Of a DNA stretch of 64,000 bases, positions 24,701 through 33,700 are shown piece after piece. Numbering within the stretch: position 1 is the first letter of the stretch; every line of letters begins with the position of its first letter. The stretch spans positions 310,001-374,000 of the forward strand of contig BGKB01000004.1 of NCBI GenBank assembly GCA_003116975.1, given 5' to 3'. Source of the stretch: Aurantiochytrium sp. KH105. Lineage: Eukaryota > Sar > Bigyra > Thraustochytrida > Thraustochytriidae. The position numbers and the translations under genes were made by a program. The notes beneath the pieces are model-generated. The model made no database searches, was not told the DNA's origin, and worked only from the letters and a program-made list of their open reading frames with translations.

Positions 24701-27700
24701 CAGCACTCATTTTCAGCGCCCACAAATCCTTCCGGAGGTTCGAAGAACATCATACTGGCGACAAAGTTTGCGAGTGGAGATTCCATCGACTCCTTGCTCA
24801 GGTTGGAAAGCATTCGCTTCAGCTTCCAGCTGTCTGCGACGCTCCGCCTTGTTCGGATCTGACGGCGTGTTTCGTTGTCAAGCGCAGACCAGGTCTCAGC
24901 AACCGACGACCAGTCTGCAGCACTCTCGCTTGACCTGTAATGATTCACGAGACTGTCAAGAAGGTGCTGCCCCAACAAATCTTTAGCACCTTCGTAGGTC
25001 TCGTCGATACAAGCGTACAGCTTTTTCTTCACCTCCGCCTCGTCTCGTTTGGCTTCTGCCTCCCTATGGCGTGCGTCTGAGAGGGTACTCTGGGAGTTTG
25101 TCGATGTTTCATCAGCCTCGTCATTGATAGCAGATGTCATCTGTGCTACTTCTTCTTCAGCTTGCTTCCGCAATGACTCCGTCTTGCGAAGTTCGTCGTA
25201 CATTGTTTTGATGGTTTGCGCGCGCGTGGCACAATGCCTTGCAAGATCCGTCTCGAATGCCTGAAGAGCCGACAACATGCCGAGCCTCTCCATTTGAATA
25301 AAGGCCATGTCACCGTTGTCGGACACGTCTACATTCCAAGGTGCACTGAAATACCGTGACAACTCGAGGGATCGGTCTCCTGCACGCGGCAACAACCGAT
25401 TCCAGATCACGTCGAGAAAGGTGATCGAACGCATAAGTTGGTATGCCTCAGATGGTGGGTCTTGAGCGGCTTCAATGATGGCGCCCAGGAGTGAGCGGAT
25501 CCGCGTTGCACTTCGTTGAAGCTCCACATCGCGCTGGCCTTCAAGAGCAAAGCGTTTTGCTGACTGGCCGCCTTCTTCAAGGCCATGACTGACGCTTTCG
25601 AAATCCGACAAAAGACCTTCGCGCACAAAAGATAGCCAGAAGGTCGGCTGTGTCTTCCGATGAACGGATGTCGCTCGGCACAGATATTCCATGAGAGCTC
25701 TCACAAGGTTGTAAAGTTCCGAATCAGGAACACGCAAGCCTTGAACAACAGATGCGTAGTTGCCGAACACCGCATGAGCGCGCTCGAGAATGCAGAGTCG
25801 ATCCACCGCGTTTGTAAGCGACGTATCGTTCACAAATTTCCACAGCGCATTGTGCGCCTTGTCGAATGCAACTTTGACGGAACGGTGAATGTCTTGCAAA
25901 GTGCGAGTGTTCTGCTCTGGATCAACACCAAACGCAGCGAGTAATCCGAAGTCTTCGATTTCATGACGAGCCATGTGAGCCAGATCAGGCCGAATCTCTT
26001 TCTGAAGAAGCATTTCCACAATGTCTTTGGTCACATTCTCGCGCTCTTTTCCAGCTGGTACACTCTCTACGAGACCAACCAGAGCCTCGCCCAATTTCGT
26101 CTCGACAAACGACATTGTTTGGATGAACGAGCGTTTCTGGCGTTTCCACGTGCGAAGCGGGTCTGTTGCATCCCCGGAACGGACAAGGTCGGTCGCCATG
26201 GATGCCTCGGCGACGTTTGAGTCCTTCAAAATCTCCACAAGACCATGTAAGGCGAGTGGGCGGCATGCCGATTGCATGCTTTCAAGGTAAATGTGCCACA
26301 GCGCCCATACGTATACAGAAAGCGGACTAGCTCGGGGTTTGGTCCTTCGCAAGTGAAACCTTCCGGTCGCCAGAACGCGAAGAAGCATGTTCAAAGAGAG
26401 ACACGCGCCTCCTGTTAGTTCGAGCGTCCCGTGGTTCTCGAGCGAGCGACAATGACCGTGAAATCTACGCAAGATTTCTGCGAGTTGACCTGCGCACTCA
26501 ATTCTCGGAAGCATACTGCACACGATCGTATGTAGTGTTCCGCCAGATTTGCAGTCAGCATCGATCGCTGGAAGCCAGAGCCGGATAACACGGTTTAAGA
26601 AGGCCGACGAGAGCTTGAAGCTGTTGATGCGCTCAGCATTCGCCGTGCAAAAGATGCGGAATTCGCTGTGGATCGGGGTTGTTTGGTCGCGACCATCCGC
26701 AGTGAAGACGTCAGAGGAACCGCTCTCAAGAAGCGCCAGGCTAGGGTCTGCCTCGAAGAGCGAGTTGAGGCGTTCTAGTACCTCCGGTGGGGCGCTGTTG
26801 ACGTTGTCGAGAAGTACAAAGTCACCCTCGCGCATTGCTCGCACCAGCTCAGACTCCACGAACTGAAATGCAAGGTCGCTTGCGCTGCTTCCCACTGGCG
26901 CAGAAGACTTTTCGTCCTCAATGATTTGCCTGATCTTGATGTCTTCGTAGACTGTTCGATTGCTCTCAAGCTCGCACCATCGTTGCGCACGGCTAGTTCG
27001 CATGCGCAAGTGGTGACGCTCCTCCGAAGCTGCGAGACTGCTCAACACCGATGCGCTTGACTTGAGAACTGATTGTAAACGAAGCACAGCTTCCAACAAC
27101 TGCTCCAACAATTCGAGCCGGCCAGACCCACCCGAGTTTGCGTTGAATGCGCGTTCGATATCGAAAGCACCTTGAATGTCCGCGGGAAGGGCTTCGAGAA
27201 CCTCCTGTGAAGGAATATGCGTTTTATTCTTGTTTTTCACAATGATTGGAAAAACGTGAGCGAGGAAGAGACGCCATCTGGACATGAGAGACTCGAAAAA
27301 TGGCCGCACGGCAAGCTCTGCGTGCGTCGCGAGCTGGGCTGGGACCCATTGTCCGATCAGATCAGACGTTTCCGTGCTGTCGGTTAAGGAAAGTACCACG
27401 AGCCTGCGCTTCATGAGACGGGCCAGCTCTTTTACAAGAGAAGTCTTGCCTGAGCCAGAGGGTCCTTCGAGCAGAACTGAACGATTGCTCTGGACAACCA
27501 TGCCGAGCGCCTCTAAATGCATGAGAGTGGAGTCCGTGGGCACAAGGCTTGGGGCATCGCTTTCGTGAAGGCCCTGATTGAGATACACGGCTCCAATTCG
27601 CAAGGAGCCAGTAACAGAGCGATCAAGCTCACGAGTAACTCGAGCTTGAAGAAGGTCCTCCACAGGGAGATGTTTGTCAAGAACCTGATTCGCAAGTACT

Positions 27701-30700
27701 TGCTCTTCCGCACTTTGCAGGCCATCGACATAAACGATCGAGGCCAGCCTCTTGAGAATAACGGAACGAATGTCTGTTTGCAAAGGAACATTTTCACTCG
27801 CGAAGTGATCCGTGATATTGGCTGCATTTCCAGCGAGAAGGTCCCGGAGTTTCATCAGATCGCGTAAATTGAAACCGCAGCCACCGTGGCCCTTGCCAAT
27901 CTTTTTTTGTGACGCTAAGTCCTGAAGGTCCCAGTGAATCTCGAAAAGTGCCTCCAAGTGCTCAAACATGAGCACCCTGTCCTCAATGAGCTTTTTAAAT
28001 GCACTCTGGAAGATGTCGAAAAGCTCGTCGCGATTGTACTCCCCCAAACGAACAACAGAAAAGAGATTCTCGATCGATCGCGGGAGCTTGGCGCGACCTC
28101 CTCCAACACCAACAGGATTCATTGTGGCAAAGACTTGCAGGTTGTGGATCGCAATGTCTTCGATTGACCCGGGAACCTTATAAGTGCCTCGCCCGGAGAA
28201 AACGGGCGCGATTGCTTCAAGGGTCTCTGGGGGCGCGAGATTGAGCTCGTCTAGCAGAAGCCACTGTTTCGATTTCAGGGCTTCAATGAGGGGTCCGTCC
28301 TGCCATTCAAAGACGCGTTTTCCGTCCTCTGTGCTGCGGGGAAGTATGGTCCCGAAGAGCTGCTCCGGCGTAGTGTTGGCAGAAAAGTTGATGCGCTTGA
28401 CCTCGAACCCAAGCAGACGCGCAACTGCTTCAACCGAAGCAGTCTTCCCGATACCCGGAGGACCTTCAAGGAGAAGCGGACTTTGCGCTGAGATTGCGGC
28501 AAAAATTCGGGCCACATTTTGCACAGCAGTTTTCGTTACATGCAAGCCGAAACGTTCCAAGCTGGACCTCTGCGAAACCGAATTGTTCATTCTGGCGACA
28601 AGGCCGCCATATTCACACCGAATCAAACGCCCGTCATTGTGTTCAATTTCCTGGAAAGGCGATCGCAGAATTTCCTCGGAGGGTTCAGCGAAGAGAGCGT
28701 CAAGATCTTCTGCTTGATTCACCCGCGCAATGACATTCTTCACGTCACTCAGAGCATTTAGTCCCACGTGAGCCGCTCCATCGAGAAGAAGAAAGCGCAT
28801 ACCAAGCACGGCGAGGCGAGAACGGTCATCTGCTCCTTCAAGTCCATGTTTGGACTGAGCAGCGACAAATCTGCAAACCCTGAGCAAGTCACTGATCGTA
28901 CTTCGCTTTCCGGCCGGCGTTTGCTTCCATTCAAGCAGGACATTGATCAGGTGCTTTGCAAGAGCAACGTTGGCAGGCGCTCCGCCCCCGAGAGCATGCG
29001 CGAGAATATGCGTGATGTCCCTCGTGGCGTCCATCGTGATCTCTTGACCTTCGCGGACTTGAGGCAAGAGAGCTGGAACATGGATCTCCGTGAATCTTGA
29101 CCGTGTCGCAGGACTAATGTTTCGAAGTTGTTGGCCTTCTGCATAGTGAACCGTTGCGAAGACCTGAAAGTCTGGCGAAATGGCAATGTCTTGACCGCTT
29201 GCTGCCCGGGCAACATCTTCAACGAGCGTGAACGCGGGCTCAGGCTCAAACACGCTATTAAGCCGCTCTGGAACAGCTTGGTCAGGAAGGTCAAAGTCCT
29301 CGAAGAGAATCGGCACTCCCGCGGACAAAGCAGACGTGACTGGGCCCTCACAAAAAGCAAAAATTGGATCCCCAGAGGCACTTTCGACAACTTGTTGAAC
29401 CTGTGCATGCAGCCTCTCAGCATGCTCCAACTCTTTGTCGTCATGTGGGAGGCGCTCACGCATAAGGTCAATCGTCGTTATCACTTGGCTGACGCAGGCT
29501 TGAAAAGCGAGAGTATTGCCTTGTGCCGAACGATTCATAAGCTGCATACGGTGAAGGATTTCGAGGTCGAAAACGTGTTCGTCAGCATTTTTATTGTCGG
29601 TGTCACTGATGTTGTCACTCTCGTCATCCGACACCAATTCATGGCGCTGAGGGTGCGAAGCCTGAACATCTCCGCGCAAAGAGGAAGAGCTCCTTGCATC
29701 ACCTTTCTCATCGCTGGAATCGTCAGAAGCAAATGGATCTTCGACACCCTTGCTCTCGTCCGGAGTCTGATCTACCTCGTCATCAGAGCTCAAGAACGGA
29801 TCATCTGGACCATCTTCAAACGCGACAGGTGGAGGGGTAAGCGGTGATTTGGGTCGACTCAATTGTGCGTCGCCACCTGTGTCATTGTCGCTGTCTGCAA
29901 AGGGGTCATCTACTGCCATTACAGAATCAGAGAGCGATGAGCTCTGTCCCGTGGGGTGGCTAACATGAACGAAGCTTGCCGAGCTCTGCGAGCCGGAGCC
30001 GTCAACGGAGGTACCCGATGAAGAAGTATGCGATGCCGAATCTGCATGGGTCCATGATCCTGAAGTATAAGTTTCCGATGAACCGGATCTTGTTTCCAAG
30101 TCGTCGCCTTCGTCGTTCTCGTTCTCAGTATCGTATTGCGCCATCTCAGCGGCAAGGTGATCGCTCGTCTGAGCCTGTTCGAGCTCGTATTCTTCGTCAG
30201 ATCGCAGCTTACCAGCTTGGCGTTCTTCCGTGTGGAAAAGGTTAATTTTTCCGGCCAGAACTGAAAGCGCGCCTTCACACCGAACGATCCAGTCACCAGA
30301 ACCTTGCGTCTCGCGTCGAGCACGCGAAAATGCGCGCTGAAGTACTGATTGCAACTCTTGGAGTGAGGAAGCGGGCGAATAAGGATGGACTTGGCCGATG
30401 AGGTCGCTGGTCTCCGTATCTGGGGACAGATGACACACGACCGGAGACGGCGCATCTGGATTCTTCGCAATACTGCACCAGGTTTCGAACATCGTCGTCT
30501 TGAATGACGTCGGGCCTACCAGGAGAACGGGCTCCTTGTTATTGGCTGCAACGAGCACCTGCGCGAGACACTGCACAAACGAAGACGGAAGCGACTCTGT
30601 GTCAAGCTCTCCGGACTCCATAACGTGTGGAGCGATAAGACTTGCTCGTCGAAGATCCGCATTATGTACAGTAACGTGAAGACCATCAAGCGACACTCGA

Positions 30701-33700
30701 ATGTCGCTTCCGTCTTGTTGAAGTCGCACGGGATGGTGCGGCTCGCTGATGCGAAGAACTTTGGCAACGTTGCTTTTCTGTGTTGCTGTCGTAGCACGCG
30801 ATGCAATGAGCGAGTAGCCAACTCGACACCAATCTTCTGAAGATGGGCGCTCCAACTGGTGAAAGCGGCGCCGCCACTTTACGAGTTCGCGGAATGAAAG
30901 CCGCAGTGTGCGGTCTGGACGCAGCTCGCCATAGACGCGAGACATCAAACGGCTCACATCTCGTGGCACTGGTGGAAGTTCGCGACCATCCAAGCGTTCG
31001 CAGCGCTTTTGAAGGATGACAGAGAGTTCGTCGTCCGCGTCGGGCTGGACGTCAGACGCCGTGCTGTATTCCTTGGCGATGAACACCACAAAGCGAGAAC
31101 GCAGTGTTGGCGGGAGTTGATTGCGGCCCGCAAACTCTCTTCCTGCTGGGTTCTGCGTCGCAAAGAAACGAAATGCAGGGTGCACGGCAACCATACGGTC
31201 AGAGTCTGCGACCCTGACCATCAACGCGCCCTCAAGGAGAGGAGCGAGCATGCTGAGAATGCTGGGGTCGGCGAGATTCAATTCGTCTGCCAAGAACCAG
31301 TCGCCTTTCTGCAAAGCGCGTGTGAGAGGGCCATCGTTGAAAACGAGACCGCCCCCGCTGGGAAGAAAGCTCCCAAAGTAATCGTAAATTGTGGTTGCAG
31401 CTGTATTGTTGACACGCAGGAGACGCTTATTGCTCTGGCGAGCAAGAACACCAACCAGTGCGGTTTTGCCAACTGCAGCCGGGCCTTCCAAAAGAACCGG
31501 ATGACCGCAAAGCTGCGCAAGCTGCACGCCACATGCAAATTGAAGGCGCTCTCCAGTCAACACGATCTTGTTCTGGTCATCTTTGGGGATGTGCTCTTGC
31601 GAGATACTTGCCAGCGCTTCATCCACAGGCTTCCCGTGGACGATGTTATGTGCGGTATCGATGCTTGTCTTCAGATCAAGACTACCGGGGAAGATCCGAC
31701 GCAGACGGTAGGCACTGTCGAGGATTCGAGTTATCGTGCGGAGCTGAACTTCCTTTGCCTGACCCTCCGTCTTCTCCAAAGAAATGAGAGTTTCTGCAAC
31801 CTCGGATACTTGTTGTTCTGCGTCTTCTGTAGAGCCGAGACTTAGGATGACCCGCGCAACCTCTTTGACTTCCTCGCAAAGTGCTTCGTCCCCTTCCGCT
31901 TCAATGGATGGCAGGAAGATAGCTGAGAAACGATTGCTGAGAGCTGGGCTGAGTTCTGTGCATCTGCCTGACGCCTGCCCGAGCATGGTCGCCACCACAC
32001 GAAACGAACCAGGAACCGGAAGCGGCTCGACTTCTCCCTTTTCTGTGAGACGCCAATCAACGGGATCCTCCAAGAGCGGATTCAATCGCTCGAGCACGCA
32101 CGGATCGGCGTCGCTGATATTATCCAAAAGAACCCAAGATCCGTCCTTGAGAGACTGAGTCACAAGGCCATCACGCCAAGCAATGGAGTTTCTTGGCCCA
32201 CCATCAATCCCGCCGGTTGAAACGCTGATTGGCTGTTGGCTACCAATGAGCAACGATGCTTCTGTCTCTCCGGTTAAGTATGCCTGGATACACTCAAATC
32301 CCCGCAGGTCCGCCAAAACTCGCAACGCCACGCTCTTGCCCGTGCCGCAGGGACCAACAATGAGGAGCGGTAGCTGGGAGTGGAGAGCCGCATGTGATGC
32401 AGCAAGCAGACGCTCGAGACGAGGCGTGAATGCGATTGGAGATCTCGGAACCGGGCCTGCGCGGACCTCCTTGAGAATATTTTGAACGTCCACGGCACTT
32501 GAGATGCGTTCGTCAAAAGCATCGAGTATAGACTTTGCAACGCTGTCTTGGAGATCTTCAGCTCGCACAATAGATGCTGCACCCTCGATGCAGATCTCTG
32601 CAAGTCTGACGTCGGGATCTGCGAGACCCGAATTCTCTAGAGCCAACGCAATGTAGTCCTTGACCCAGATTTGCCAGACGTGCGAAAGTCCAAGATGAAC
32701 ACCATATGTCTCAACTACATCAGGGTCGCCAAGCAGGGACGAGACAGCGGCCTGCGCGCGCGCAAGAAGTTGAACCGTTGATTTAAGGAGCTTAAATTCG
32801 CGCGCAACTTCTCTGCCCCCAGCGAGGTCATAAAAGGCATAAATTTCATCCTCCGATGGCTCACTCTTGAAGCGAATCTCCTTGAGCGTATCCGTGCACG
32901 CCTCAACGTTGCGCCAGTCTGCGTATTTGCGTCGCCACAAAGGGGGAAAGATGCTCCACACTCGGTCAAGGGAGTCCATCCGACGAAAACGCCGCGCATA
33001 CACTCGCCAAGTATCTTGCGCAAGCTGTGCAGCGATGTGAGACACATGTGTGTTCGCGTCGATGGAAATGCAGCCTCGCGTGAATCGCACAACGGCGAGA
33101 ACCTCGCGAATCGAGAAAGACGAATACGCTTGTTGCTCGGGGAAACCTGAATCAGCATTGGCTGTGAGCGCGCAGACCTTGTTGTGGAACTCGAGCAGGT
33201 ATTCCACATGGACACTTAGACCCGCGTGCAGATCGAGCGGGAGACCCACGCAAAGCTTATGATGAGCAATTTCAACAAGCTCGGGGGTTGGAAGAGGTTC
33301 GAAGGCGAGAACAATGAACCTTGAAAGCGTCGATGAAGACATTGGCTCGCGTTTGTTCTTGAAGAAGCCAGCGTTAGGGTTTTGCGTGGCGAAAAGTCGA
33401 AAGTCGGGGTGCATTTGAATTTGGCGAAGATGTGATTCCGAATTTGTCGGATCCTTGAGTTTGAGGACTCCAGAGTCGAGAGCCTCTTGGATAGACTGAA
33501 TCACTTGTTCCTCGGCAAGGTTGATTTCATCGAGAAGCAGCCAGTCCCCGCGCGAAAATGCAAGCGTGAACGGCTGTTCCGTCGCCTCAGGACCCTTTTG
33601 CCCAAGTTTAATAGACAAAAGAAGATCGTCAGGGGTGATTGTACGGCTCATGTTGAAGCGAAGCAGGGACTTTCCCGCTTGAGTGGCGGCCGCGAGCACC

